A stretch of DNA of 64,000 nucleotides, taken from contig JAPTYO010000010.1 in assembly GCA_036873135.1 (NCBI GenBank), forward strand, positions 11,198,634 through 11,262,633. The letters run 5' to 3'. The notes under the pieces are model-generated. The model was not told the DNA's origin and did no database searches. It saw only the letters and a list, made by a program, of their open reading frames with translations. Below, in pieces: positions 33,656-44,805 of the stretch. The stretch comes from Clarkia xantiana subsp. parviflora (taxonomy: Eukaryota; Streptophyta; Magnoliopsida; Myrtales; Onagraceae). Position 1 is the first letter of the stretch; each line of letters begins with the position of its first letter. Both the position numbers and the translations under genes were made by a program.

Positions 33656-34072
33656 GAGCATCCACAATGGTTTTACCTAAATTGTATTCTTTAAAGTTGC
33701 CACGTAGACATTTATGTACACTTTAAGTAATACGTAAATTTAAGACACGCGTAAAAAATATTTTCTCTGCAATCGTATTACTTAAACATATTCCTTAAAT
33801 ATATTTTATTATTAAATTTTTCAATAACCACCAATAAGATATTAGCATTAATTATAAAATGAATTAATTTATAATAAAAAATTGGTTACGTAATACATAG
33901 TGCATTACTTAAATTTAAGGAATGATTTATGTAAAAACATAAATTTACGTGTGGGTCCCATCTTTAAGGAATGCTATGTAAAACCACTGTAGATAGTTTT
34001 TGTTGCTTTACTTAAATAAACATGTAGGACCCACGTTTACGTATTCTTTACGTAATACCACTGTGGATGCTC
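33656..34072. mobile_element. Tourist/Harbinger-type MITE
   Basis: 417 bp bounded by GAGCATCCACAATGG and its inverse CCACTGTGGATGCTC, with TAA on both sides (33653-33655 and 34073-34075). A TAA duplication and these ends fit PIF/Harbinger MITEs. A second member lies at 48958-49347. Confidence 0.85.
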
Positions 34073-34228
34073 TAAGGGGAACTATCGGATTAAAACCATA
34101 TTCATCCTATTTGCGCAGTAAACACAATGGCAGTACAAACGATAACATAACCAAATTTAAATTATTAATCCAAATAATACTGCCTAAAATTCATCAGTTT
34201 TCCCCCTATAACAAAGTTTAAGAAGATC

Positions 34229-35695
34229 CTAATTCCCATTGAGTTCACTCAAAGCTGCTATGAATCCATCAAGATCCTTACCTAAGCTTCCACCTGGCGC
34301 AGTCGCCATAGCCGCTGCGTCGCTCATCTCTTTCGCTCTACGTCGTTCGGGTATTATATTCTCATCTACCGAGTGGGATAGCACCCGAGCTAGCTCAATT
34401 GGCTCAGGCACGGTCCCCTCCGGTCCTTCCCATGCCCTGATCCCCACACCCAATTGGTCCACAAGTAGCCTTGCATTCATATACTGGTCGGCCGCCATCG
34501 GCCACGTCAGCATCACCACTCCATTCACTATCCCTTCTAGTACCGAGTTCCATCCGCAGTGCGTTAGGAACGACACCACCGCCCGGTGCCTAAGTATCGC
34601 CATTTGCGGGGCCCACCCTGTTATGACTAATCCCTTTTCGCTGACGCGGTCTCTAATATTAAAAAAAATATATTTTATTATATGCCAGATTAATTTATAT
34701 TAGGAATAGATATATTCTTATAGCATATTTATTTTCTAATACCTGAATCTCTCTGATACGTGTCCACGCGCCGACCAAATAAAGTGGACCCCACTCATCT
34801 CGAGTGCGGTAGTTAGAGCATCGGTTTCCTTATCGGTTAGGACCATACGGCTTCCGAAGCACACGTAGACGACGGAGTTGTTTTTCCGAGAGTCGAGCCA
34901 CGTCAGCACCGCCTGAGGTGGGACCGAACTAGACCCGCCCCGGTCGATGGAGCCCGCTGAATCGTCGGGAATCAGCGGGCCCACCGCCCAGACACGATCC
35001 GACCAAAATCTCATCTTCATGTGTTCGAGATACACTTGTTCTAACTCGGTGAAGGAGTTGAATACAACACCCCAACTCTCCATGTTAGCCACCACGCAGT
35101 CTTTCAGTATATGTAAAGAGGCATCGCCGGCGATGAAACTCCGGTAGAGGGGAGAGAGCTGCCACCGTGGGAAGGACGGCGAGTTTGGCACGTCCCTTAT
35201 GATGACGTCATCAGAGTGGACATCCCTCAGCATTTCATCGCCGCCCCACAGAGAAAAGTCAACCGACAGGGCAGCGGCGGCGGAGGGGGAGAAGACGACA
35301 CGTGGCACGCCGAGCTGGCAGGCCAAGTTGTGGGTCCACCCAAGGAAGAAGTCGGAAACGATGGCGGCTGGGGGAGATGGGTGGGCGGCGAACCATCGGA
35401 GGATTTCCGGGGAGTGGTGGTCGCGCATGGCGGTGATAACGGCGACTAAGGGGTGGTTACCGGAGGAGGGATCCACCGGTGCGGGGAGGACGAGGGCCTG
35501 GAGGGAAGACACGTGGCGGGAGAGGAGTGGCTGGAGGAGGTGATGGTAGGTTGGGGTGATGAGGACGGTGACGGTGACTCCGCGGCTGAGCAACCGTAGG
35601 CTGAGGTCGAGTAGGGGGATGATGTGGCCGGAAGAAGGGGCGGGGTAGAGTAGCAGGTGGAGGCTGCCGGCGTCGGACATTGCGTCAGTTTTCAT
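34229..35695 (-). CDS. UDP-glycosyltransferase, UGT89-like (copy 3, diverged)
   Basis: Two exons, 35695-34743 and 34652-34229, join within an Arg codon across a 90-nt intron and give 458 residues. The catalytic His is H24 in PSSGHIIP and VSDFFLGW marks the partner Asp. The PSPG box reads WAPQMAILRHRAVV to WPMAADQ. The segment FIWSARGHVSERFRDRVSEK keeps the usual Trp that copies 1 and 2 replaced by Leu. UGT89-like phrases (VVANMESWGVVFNSF, YLEHMK, DRVWAVGP) are clear. The intron is ~30 codons further downstream than in copies 1 and 2. The start may be MKTDA (35695) or MSDAG (35680); the in-frame GTG at 35770 is not a start. It is GC-richer than its surroundings. Confidence 0.92.
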
Positions 35696-35752
35696 AGACT
35701 GGTCAACGGTTAGTGCTGTTTGGTTTCTTTTTGAGGTTTGATTATGGATAGT

Positions 35753-35775
35753 TTTTTTTTTTTTGGCCACTTACA
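35753..35775. repeat. Micro-insertion upstream of UGT copy 3
   Basis: A (T)n-GGCCACTTACA tract lies between TATGGATAGT (35743-35752) and TATGAATAGT (35776-35785). It sits about 60 bp upstream of the start codon. Confidence 0.65.
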
Positions 35776-36064
35776 TATGAATAGTGAATTGAATATAATA
35801 ATGCGAATATATGGATACATATTTAATGAATTGAATTTGGATTTGACTAAAAAATAATAACTGTGAAAACTGATAGCGAGAGAGAGACCAATTTATTAAC
35901 AAAATCTTACCTTACTTTCTTCCGTAGAGTAATACTCCATCCAATTTATATTAATTTTGACTCATATAAAACTAAATTGTAAAAAGTATAGTGTAGTATA
36001 ACTATCAAACATTTTAATTAAATAATAAAGTGACAAATCAATATAGTATTATATTAGTAAATTT

Positions 36065-36445
36065 CTTACCTACCCTTGTTGCCAACGGTGCGGGCTTTCG
36101 CAGTTTTGGACCCGTCCGTGGTCGGCCTGGCTGACCCGGATCCGGACAAGTGTACCTCCCGGGGCGGGCCGGGTCAAAAATCCCACGGGTCGATCAGCAG
36201 GCCTCGTCCTGCCCCGCCGTGTGAACATTTTTTTTATTTTTACTTTTTCATTTCTCAATATTAAATACAATTTTTTTTGCTAAAATATTACATTATATAT
36301 AAATTCAAACCATAAATCTAACACCAATCAAATACAAACAACAAATTCATCACAAAATACAAATCCAAACACCAAATTCAAATTAACAAATCCTAATAGG
36401 TATTATATTAACCATATTATTTAGTAAACGTTACATCATATTAAC

Positions 36446-36486
<41 letters not shown>

Positions 36487-36790
36487 GAACTTCGGGGCGG
36501 GTCGGCGGGGCCCCGCGACCCTAGACCCGTACCCGACCCGCCCCACCCCGAACCGCCTCGTGACCCGCTGGTCGACGGGTCAAAACCGGGTCGGGGCCAC
36601 GGGTCGGCGGGGCCCCGTGACCCGTTGCCATACCTAGGCACGGGCGGGTTGGTCGGAAAATTTAAAGAATAATTTTCGCCCACCAAAGTTCGGGTTTTTA
36701 GACTCGGGTTCGGGCTTGGGCGGGAAATATCAGAAAAATTCCCTCCCAACCACGGGTTTCGGATATTTCGGGCGGGTTCGGGTTAGACCA
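36065..36790. repeat. GC-rich inverted-repeat element with GGGTCGGG phrases and a (TA)n tract
   Basis: Two GC-rich blocks (36085-36225 and 36485-36790) are full of GGGTCGG and CGGGGCGGG phrases, and enclose AT-rich DNA. The left edge GTTGCCAACGG and the right edge CCGTTGCCATACCTA suggest hAT-type inverted ends. A (TA)n run spans about 36449-36483. The open frames in the blocks are low-complexity and not genes. Confidence 0.5.
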
Positions 36791-37169
36791 AACTAACAAC
36801 TTAGCAATATTTGTGTGCACAATTTTGCAGATTATGTTAATTAAAAAAATGTGAAGCAAATCATGACTTGACTAAGTAACCATGATTAAACACACATCGA
36901 CATCTTGACTAAGTAACATGGATTATACAAAGCAGAATCAGATAACCATATTAATTCTTGACTATCTGGATTATACACACATCTTACCCTCGTACACCAA
37001 TATATGCATATTTTCCATAATTTTTTGACATGTTTCTAAATCTAAAATAATCTTCACAACATCTTTCACTTGAGCGCGCAGAGTAGATACAGGCACTTCA
37101 AGTGGATGGAGTTCATAGGTTCGATGTTCTTAGTGGGTTTGGACACGCAAGACCATCTTCAGATATTAT

Positions 37170-37790
37170 ATATATACTAGTTATTTTTGCATGTGCTTTG
37201 CACATGCATATTTCTAAAATTGTTATTTATATAAGTGGTTAAAGTATAACTATGATAATTACATTTAATATAATAAATCTATTTTTATCTAGTAACATGT
37301 ATAGAATTTAGTGATCATTAAGGAAAAAAATCAGAGTTTTTGCATGATTGTCCCTTGATAGTTGGGACATCATATATGTAATTAAACGGGTAGCTTTTCT
37401 GAGTGTGTTTTTCAAATTCTGAACCGCATACATAAAAAACTTGCGACCCTAAATATGTTGAATCATTAATGTATCACATATCATATATTAAATCATAGTT
37501 TATAGCTACAACAGTTACGGATTTCTTCAGCTTATCGGCGTTTATAATTGTCCCAATTTGGTCTATATCCAAAGGCCCTAGTTTTTTCCATAGATTGTGC
37601 CAGATCGGTAAGATTTCGGTCTAAGCCGATTTGATAACAAAATTTAATAAAAAACAGACGAAATAGGTTGGTTTAAACTTTAGAAGGTAGGTGACTTTTG
37701 GAAAGTATGTGTGAAACCTTTTGAAAGGTAAGTGACTTTTGGGGGTGAGGACCCAACACAAATTATATATTGGTATATTGATATATAGAA
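37170..37790. repeat. Dispersed repeat, empty-site copy
   Basis: This copy matches 26755-28555 but lacks both MULE-like insertions; the junctions read CATACATAAAAAACTTGCG and ATATTAAATCATAG. It begins ACTAGTTATTTTTGCATGTG. Confidence 0.75.
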
Positions 37791-38243
37791 GTGGGTGCAG
37801 ACTGCAGACAGGGATGCTCCATATTTTTAGTGATGTGCCATTACATGCCTTATTTTTGGTAGAATATCATTACTATAATACAATTTATGTAATGTAAATT
37901 CTTAGAGATATGCGCGTGCGCCTAAATCACCTGGTATATATATATATATATATATACTAATGGTCGGCGTATGCGTTGCACGCGCTTCGACCAGTATATA
38001 TATATAAATAAACAATCTCACGATTTTGCTAGAAAATTATTAAACGCAATACAAAAAAGAAAGAAAGAAGCTCGGAGTGTTGCCATCCAAACTAAATCCT
38101 CAAATTTCTTGGTAATCTTATTGATCTTATTCTAACACATTTTAAAAAAATTCTTTATCGTAAACATTGATTTTGATCACCAAAAAAATGATGCATTAAG
38201 ATAGCTCCAGCTGTACAAAAGATTAGTTCTCACTGAACAACTA

Positions 38244-38260
38244 TTTTTTATTTTTGTCGT
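38244..38260. repeat. Micro-insertion with a perfect 12-bp target duplication
   Basis: Seventeen nucleotides (TTTTTTATTTTTGTCGT) separate two identical copies of ACTGAACAACTA (38232-38243 and 38261-38272). Confidence 0.8.
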
Positions 38261-38454
38261 ACTGAACAACTAATTCACTACCTTAAAATGAGAATGATTT
38301 ATTGATTTATTATGACATACGAATGCTAATCTCGGTTAGATTCAAAGCATTAGGAGGAGCCATTTCAAAGTGATTATTAGATTGTGCAGGTGGAAGAGAG
38401 ACTAAGTCAGTAATCTCGTGGACAAATATTCTTCAAATGACAACCTATTTCAGG

Positions 38455-38658
38455 TTATATACACAGCGTTCTATAAATAGAAGCTAGCAGGAAGATTATC
38501 CCAATACCATCAACCAAATATAAGTCTGCAACACCCAAGTTAATAGAGGTAGATAGCATAATAATTCCCAAAAGTGCAGTCCACAAACAAAACCAGATTC
38601 TCTTGGCATCAAAAGTGCAACCAGAAGTCGTGTCTATTAACAAATTTTGTTGGTACAT
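38455..38658 (-). other. Short membrane-protein-like fragment, unrecognised
   Basis: A 67-codon frame with two hydrophobic stretches (WFCLWTALLGIIML and GIGIIFLLASIY). The minus strand has TTGTTAATAG just before ACACGACTTC, a possible splice acceptor, so it may be one exon of a captured gene. I recognise no family. Confidence 0.25.
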
Positions 38659-39675
38659 ATAGTAAGAACATTAACTAAAGCAACATAAATTATTATCAAT
38701 ATGTAAAAAGTTGATTGGAGTATTGATTGTATGATACTATAATCTCTTAAATAGTGAGAATTTTCATACTTATAGTCTAAAAAAAACATATAGAAATGAA
38801 GTTAAGAGAACAAAAGCAGCAAATTACAAAGATCTCAATGCATGTGTTTAAAAACACAATTATTTAGGGTTTTGAAAGATGAATTTAAAAATTGTCCAAA
38901 AGCAGAACAGAACAAAAAATCATCAAAGACAACCCAAAATTAAGAGAGACATATTGTCCTACCTGTAGCTCAGAGTTTAAATTTAAACAGCCATATTAGG
39001 CATGGAGATAACTTTCAGTTAGCAACCATTAAAGCCAAAGCGACTACCGCGGTTGGATATGTAACCCTCCGGCGAAAAAACCTACATCGATAAAGAGAGA
39101 ACCAACTTATTAAGGTCGGACTTGTGCAGCACGATCGTAACTGCCTCTAACATATCTTCGACATGGCCTTTAACCGGAGCTATTGACATCCACCTCTGGA
39201 TCTGAAACCTCCGGTGATTGTGAGAGTAGATGGGTGATGGCTTAAGATGAATCGATGGTTGAAGCATTGCGTGGTGAAGTATTGTGCTCGTTGATGGTGA
39301 GGTCCCCGTTGGTGGTTAAAGAAGTTTCAAAATGAACCAGCGGCGAAAGCCAGTGAAATCTGCAGCAAACAGAATCTGCAGCGGCGAACATAATATGCGG
39401 GATGCAGCGATCAGAATCTGACTTGACGGTGCAAACCATCAAACGAATGGATTGAAAGTTGGGGAAACATGTGATGATGTGAGGCGGTTAAGTGGAACTG
39501 AACAGATATAGATGGAAGGGTTGTGGAATGAAATATAACGATTGGGTTTTGTAGTGACCGGCAGTAAGGTTGTGTCTACTGCATGTGAAAGGTTACTTTG
39601 GTGTTGTTTCATGGTGAGGACACCCCAAACTTTTAAGTAATTAGATAGATAGATTAGATATATGGTTTTTTTTTT

Positions 39676-40434
39676 GTTAATAACCTAGGAGAGGTCTGAA
39701 GTTTACCCCATGTTAACGGGAGATGTCTGAAGTTTAAAATGTTAATTTGAGATGTCTGAAGTTTCAACTTTGTTGATTTGAGGTTTTCCGTCCATTTTTA
39801 GGGTTAAATTTAACATAATTGTGAAATGACATTTTTGCCCCTTTAATACTTTGTTTTATTTAATATTTTATATAAGGAAATGTGAAATGACAATTTTACC
39901 CCTAAAGTCAAATTAACACCACCAAGCTCCGGCCACCACCACCCGACTACGGCGACCACCACCTCGACTCCGGCGACCACCACCGGCTCCGGCCACCTAC
40001 TCAGCCAAAAAAACTCCGATCGGAGCTTTTTAGGCCCAATCGGAGCCGTGGTGGTGGTCTTCGGAGTACGGTGGTGGTCGCCGGAGCTGGATTGGTAGTC
40101 ACCGGAGCCGGAGTCGTGGTTGCCGGAGTCGGGTGGTGGTCGCCGGAGCCAGGTGGCGGTGGCCGGAGCCATGGTGGCCTTAAGGGCATTTTGGTATTTT
40201 CACTTCAAGCATGTGAGGGGCACGCTTGATAAAAGGGAATTTTTGGAAATTTATTTTATTTTCGGTCACATGCCAAGCATGTGACCAACTTCCGTCACAG
40301 TTAACGGTAAAAACAGACGGAGACCGTTGTTATCAACAAAATTGAAACTTCAGACCTCTCAAATCAACATTTTAAACTTCAGACCTCTCCCGTTAACATG
40401 AGGTAAACTTCAGACCTCTCTTAGGTTATTAACC
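39676..40434. mobile_element. MULE-like foldback element with a central palindrome
   Basis: The ends are GTTAATAACCTAGGAGAGG and the inverse of GTTAATAACCTAAGAGAGG. The arms include AGGTCTGAAGTTTACC. The core is GC-rich with CGGCGACCACCACC units and the palindrome CTCCGATCGGAG at 40014-40025. Both sides abut poly(T), so the target duplication cannot be fixed. The 759-bp length matches the copy at 47165-47921. Confidence 0.8.
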
Positions 40435-40665
40435 TTTTTTTTTTTGCCAACAAGGAATACTTTTATTATTAATTAATAATAAGTAATAGAGTTTGCGTTA
40501 CAATCCAATAACAAAACCGATAAAAGAGAAGATGGGGTAATACAACCCAGTTAGCATGACACATCTCTTTTCTGGATTGTATGGCAACCTAGTTTGCGCT
40601 TCTATTAGCGTTTCGCCGAATGAACTTCCAAATTACTCTTGTGATAGAGCAAGGCAAAAAAACTA
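40435..40665 (-). pseudogene. 3' end of an L1-type LINE
   Basis: On the minus strand a decayed frame reads WKFIRRNANRSAN, stop, VAIQSRKEMCHANWVVLPH. This is the usual RNase H tail of plant L1 ORF2. A 3' UTR of about 70 nt and GTTGGC plus poly(A) end at 40435. Its terminus resembles the inserts of the micro-insertions, so a relative of this LINE may be their source. Confidence 0.65.
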
Positions 40666-40692
40666 TGGAAACAACTATATTATATAAACTAG

Positions 40693-41522
40693 CTAGATTA
40701 GATTTAGAGTATTGGTGGAGGCGTGATTAAGAACCATATACCATCGTCCGTTATGATATTCAAAAACATTAGAGTAACGTAACTGGTCGGGTACCCCTTG
40801 GAGAAAAGTTTGGACGGTCACCCTAGCTACGTCCTTCTTAACTCGAGCCCTGAACTCATGCTTTTTAACCTCAGGCTGTTGGATGTTGAGCTCTTCGCCC
40901 CTGCGAAACAATCTTTCAAAACCCTGCATCAATGCATCATATCTGCACCCACCCACACAATTCAATTCAATTCAATTAATACTATATAAATTTAAGAATA
41001 TAATTATAACTCTACTTAATCTGCAGTGTAGAAATACCCAGAATTGAAGTGACATGGAGGTTGAATACATTTGACATAATCCGCATTGAGCCACATCTCC
41101 CTCATTAACGAAATATTCCTTTCTCTGATGATATTATGAAATTTTGCACTCAGATTCACAACAGCCCTAGTTGCTGCATAGTAACCCTTCCAACCATTCC
41201 ATACTACATCATCTTCCTCATCCCAAAAGTCCTTATGATACAAGGCTTTCCATGTGTAATCATCATTGGCTGTCTTGTGCATTAAAGAATTAGTTATAGA
41301 AAGCTTACACAAACTAGCATAGTCCAGATAACTTACAACCTCCGTCATAATCTCCGGCACTAGCTCTTCAATCATCGACGTGCTGCCATTCATCTCCTTC
41401 TCCCGAGCACCCCACTTTGACCCACCAACTACACTCATGAGTACCACACTAAACGCGGTGCCTATTATAATAAGGTAGTACAAGGCTACTGTCGTAGTTG
41501 GCCCACAAAACATCATTTCCAT
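40693..41522 (-). CDS. F-box protein, SKIP8-like (gene 1)
   Basis: Two exons, 41522-41038 and 40942-40693, join within a Gly codon and encode 244 residues. An N-terminal hydrophobic segment (VALYYLIIIGTAFSVVLM, residues ~10-30) is followed by an F-box (roughly residues 50-95, LVPEIMTEVVSYLDYASLCK) and a C-terminal NTF2/SnoaL-like half ending in NVFEYHNGRWYMVLNHAS. This layout, with a membrane segment before the F-box, matches Arabidopsis SKIP8. F-box proteins bind SKP1/ASK in SCF ubiquitin ligases. The target is unknown, and the membrane anchor suggests action at a membrane surface. It lies head to head with gene 2, 744 bp apart, and lacks gene 2's first intron. I chose the first ATG after an in-frame GTG. 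Confidence 0.82.
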
Positions 41523-41629
41523 CACTTCAGTATCAACCTTCGATTCTGTAGCTAGCTCTACGCCTCAACTTGATCTTCTTCTTCCAATCCCAGCAATTCT
41601 TCTTGTTTCTCTATACCTAAACCTTATTT

Positions 41630-41670
<41 letters not shown>

Positions 41671-42266
41671 CATTAAATCACTAATCACAAGTATATTCTG
41701 GATGCATGTGAATATATTCTCGTCACATTATATTTCTTACCAAAAAAAAACGAAAGTTGACTTTTAAATTAATCATTAAAGGGTAACTATGGAAACAGTA
41801 TATAATATATATATATTAAGCAACACATATATAAAAGTTGCAGCGATTATATATGTAAAACCCTAAAATTTAATTTAATATATATAAAGTGACCAAATAT
41901 ATCTGCCAATTGAACACCCTCTCTTAACGCACGCTACCTTGTTAATTGGGAAAAATATATAAGTGACCAAATATTCTATATGTCATTGATTGCATTATAT
42001 ATGTGCTTACCATTAATGAAAAGCGTTTGCTAATAACTTAAAGATACGCATCATATATATACATAATCGCTGCAGCTTGTATTACCATATATATATATTA
42101 TAAATATACCTGTTTCCATAGTTACTTATTGTAGTTTATTATTACATGTGTGTATTGTAATACAAGTATATATATATATATAAAAGAAAAACCATGACGT
42201 ACCTACCTACGGATTCACGCTAACTATTATTCTACGTATTTCTTCTCTCTTTTTAACTATTTGCCA
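41523..42266. promoter_or_regulatory. Shared intergenic region of the divergent F-box pair
   Basis: This 744-bp region should contain both promoters. It is AT-rich, with a (TA)n tract at about 41637-41668 and several shorter TA runs. GCAGCGATTATATATG near 41840 is partly mirrored by CATATATATACATAATCGCT near 42052. No other gene is seen. Confidence 0.5.
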
Positions 42267-43396
42267 ATGGAAATCTTATTGTCTTGTCTATTATTTCCAG
42301 ATTTTACTAGTCCACCCTTATACTACCTCTTAGCCGCCGTAATTGCCACCACCGCATTCTCCGTCGTATGTTATGCCACGTGGAAGAGGCTCATGGATTT
42401 GACCACATCCGTAGATGCCACGAGTGTTGGCCGGTCGAAGATTGAACCGGCGGAGATTATTAGGACGCAAGTGCTAAGTTATCTGGACTGTGCTAGCTTG
42501 TGTAAGCTTTCTATGACTAATTCCTTAATGCGTAAGGCAGTCAGTGATGATAATGTGTGGAAGGCCTTATATCATAAGGTATCTCTCTCTATTTATGTTT
42601 CTACTTTGCAAATTGTGGTCTAATTAATTTTCAATAAGACGTGTGTTTTAAACAAACATAATTTTTATGTCTGAAATCATTCTCTTATACATACATACAA
42701 TTTATATATGTATGTTGGATTTGACATAATTATAATTTTATGTAGGACTTTTGGTTGGAACAAGATGCAGTAACACCAGATAATGGTTGGAAGGCTTACT
42801 ATGCATCTACTAGGGCTATTATGAATGTTACTACACAATTATATAATAACAACAATAAGGAGCCAATGAGTGAGCTGTGGCTTAATGATTATATCACCTG
42901 TATTCAGTCTCCAGGAAACTTCCAATCCGGGTAATTAAAGCATATATACATGCATTCTTTTCTAAGAACGTACATAGATTAATTCACCCATATGCATGTT
43001 GTATAGTAATTGAATATATATAGTGCTTATTAAAATGTATATTACATTCTTTAGGGTTAAGTAAATGTATCTATATATATATAAATACAAAATTATATTT
43101 AAAACATAATATTAAAATATATTTTTAATATTTCTATATATAATATAACATAATTAGAAGATAATAAAATATATATTTATAATATATCTTATATTCTCTA
43201 ATACAGATATCTCAATGTGAGTCGGGTTTGGATGGAAAACTATGAAATCCGAGAGATCAGGGTTCGAGTTATGAATGATATAGGTTGGGTAACATTGAAA
43301 TTGTTTGCCCCAAATCCATATCATATCTCTAGTGTCTTCGAATATCATAATGGACGATGGTATATAGTTATTCATCACAGCTCTGTAGTTTACTAA
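42267..43396 (+). CDS. F-box protein, SKIP8-like (gene 2)
   Basis: Three exons, 42267-42578, 42746-42930 and 43207-43396, with phases 0 and 2 and canonical borders, encode 228 residues. The first residues are hydrophobic and an F-box follows (IIRTQVLSYLDCASLCK... NVWKALYHK). Exon 2 supplies DFWLEQ... GWKAYYASTRA, and exon 3 the NTF2-like end with SSVFEYHNGRWYIVIHHSS. The second intron is at the same place and phase as the only intron of gene 1; the first, after YHK, is missing there. Gene 1 reads straight through YHKDFW. A probable SCF substrate receptor, divergently paired with its paralogue. The N-terminus (MEILLSCLL) starts at the first ATG. Confidence 0.82.
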
Positions 43397-44430
43397 CATC
43401 ATGCATTTATTGCAGTAGCAACTTGTTATTTCATGATTTATTATTACTATATATCAATGTGAGTGTATTATATTGCACAACACTAGAGGATAAATAATAT
43501 GCATGTATAAAGCATTAAAATTGTGGTATTATTAATTTGTAGAATATATCCATCATTTCTTGTGCTTGAGTAGAAATATTAAGAAAAATGCTAAAATATG
43601 TGAATACATCATGCTATTAGCATGCGAGAGGACTGAACTTTTAAACCCATAAAATATTCAGCTTTCCAATATTACACATCTTTACGAAGTCATTTTCTTA
43701 GAGACTAAATGATATTGAATTTTTTTTTTTTTTGGCCAGATACGTTATTGAATTAAAACATTAAAATTGTTGTGTGTTTTTTTGTTTTAAAGGTCATTAT
43801 CCTCTTACACTATGAAAAAAATATTAGTTGAATTCGGTCCCAACCCCAACCTATGAAGAAATTAAGAGAAATAAGCTGATGAATTTGGAGAAATTATTTT
43901 GTTATAATCACATGATAATTGAATTTATTTATTTATATATAATGTATGATGTGTCTCTTATTCATTGCCTAGACCAATTTATATTATATTAACCATATTT
44001 AACTGAAATATGAATCAAAATGACTCATGTACAAGGGTCCAAACTCCTAAATATTTACAGCTGAAAGTCCACTCCCTTGTTATTGATGAGGCACCAAGAA
44101 AGTGCATCGCTGGAAGTAGCTGCTTTACGGACCAAATCATACAAGGAAAGAAAATGAAAAATGGGTGAGGATCTATTTATACATAACACCCCATAGTTCA
44201 ACAAGTACAACCTTTGGCCCTCGAGGAGGGGAAATTGCAAACAAAACTAGCATCTAATGTATTATTATATCTGTGCTAGTCTGAAGTCTCTAACCTAGCG
44301 ATGACTATTTATTTTGCCAACACTTAGATGACTCTCTAAGAATAGCAATTAAAAGATCCATAAAAAATGACATTTTTGGATGTGGGGGTCCTGAAAAGCA
44401 CTAAAAATGACATAAAAATCCACCATGAGT
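43397..44430. other. AT-rich intergenic DNA
   Basis: No gene is recognised. A micro-insertion at 43722-43745, (T)12 then GGCCAGATACGT, lies between two TATTGAATT copies (43713-43721 and 43746-43754). The open frame 44055-44240 on the minus strand shows no family features. Confidence 0.5.
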
Positions 44431-44431
44431 T

Positions 44432-44475
44432 GTCCCACATCGGTGAGATTGGTAATTTAGAGCACCATATAAATA
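44432..44475 (+). promoter_or_regulatory. snRNA-type promoter motif (USE plus TATA)
   Basis: GTCCCACATCG (44432-44442) is a perfect plant snRNA upstream sequence element. A TATAAATA box follows at 44468-44475 after 25 nt, a spacing like that of Pol III-type plant snRNA genes such as U6. I recognise no snRNA downstream (44495-44600). It may drive an unknown RNA or be part of a dispersed repeat. Confidence 0.45.
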
Positions 44476-44805
44476 AGTGAGCTACCTCTTCTTATCACCA
44501 ATTGGTTTTAGGATGGATCCCACTTGTAAAAATGGTTGTTCTATTTTGGTATGTTGGGTTTGACTCCGCCCAATGTGGAATTTAATAAGACTTTTAACCT
44601 AAATGATGTATAGAACATGAATATGATACGAGCCCAGATTGTTAGAGAACTCAGAACACAAGAATGATATCTGGAAAATTAATTATACTTTCTAATTAAC
44701 CTTAATCTATTTGCGAGATTAGAGTTAATTGTTGGAAGATGACATTTCATTAATAATGATATTATTATAAGGATAAAGATATATACCCTAAAGATAAGAT
44801 AAAGA

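Larger units (their letters stand above)
37960..39665. mobile_element. Possible Helitron-like unit with unknown captured sequence
   Basis: The left edge, a TA run followed by ACTAATGGTCGGCGTATGCG and TTGCACGCGC, resembles Helitron 5' ends. The right edge near 39640-39660 (AATTAGATAGATAGATTAG) resembles their 3' region. Inside, 38455-38658 has a short membrane-like frame and 39000-39480 looks like non-repetitive genic DNA. The class is uncertain. Confidence 0.3.

Noticed and set aside
35696..35770. An upstream in-frame start for UGT copy 3
   Set aside because: The first codon would be GTG and the added residues (KKKKTIHNQ...) are encoded by a poly(A) micro-insertion.
36483..36749. An 88-codon Gly/Pro/Ser-rich minus-strand frame
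   Set aside because: It is a translation of GGGTCGGG repeat DNA in a MITE-like block.
39843..40189. Pro/Thr-rich frames in the GC-rich core, also at 47363-47918
   Set aside because: They are products of CGGCGACC repeats inside foldback elements; composition and position argue against proteins.
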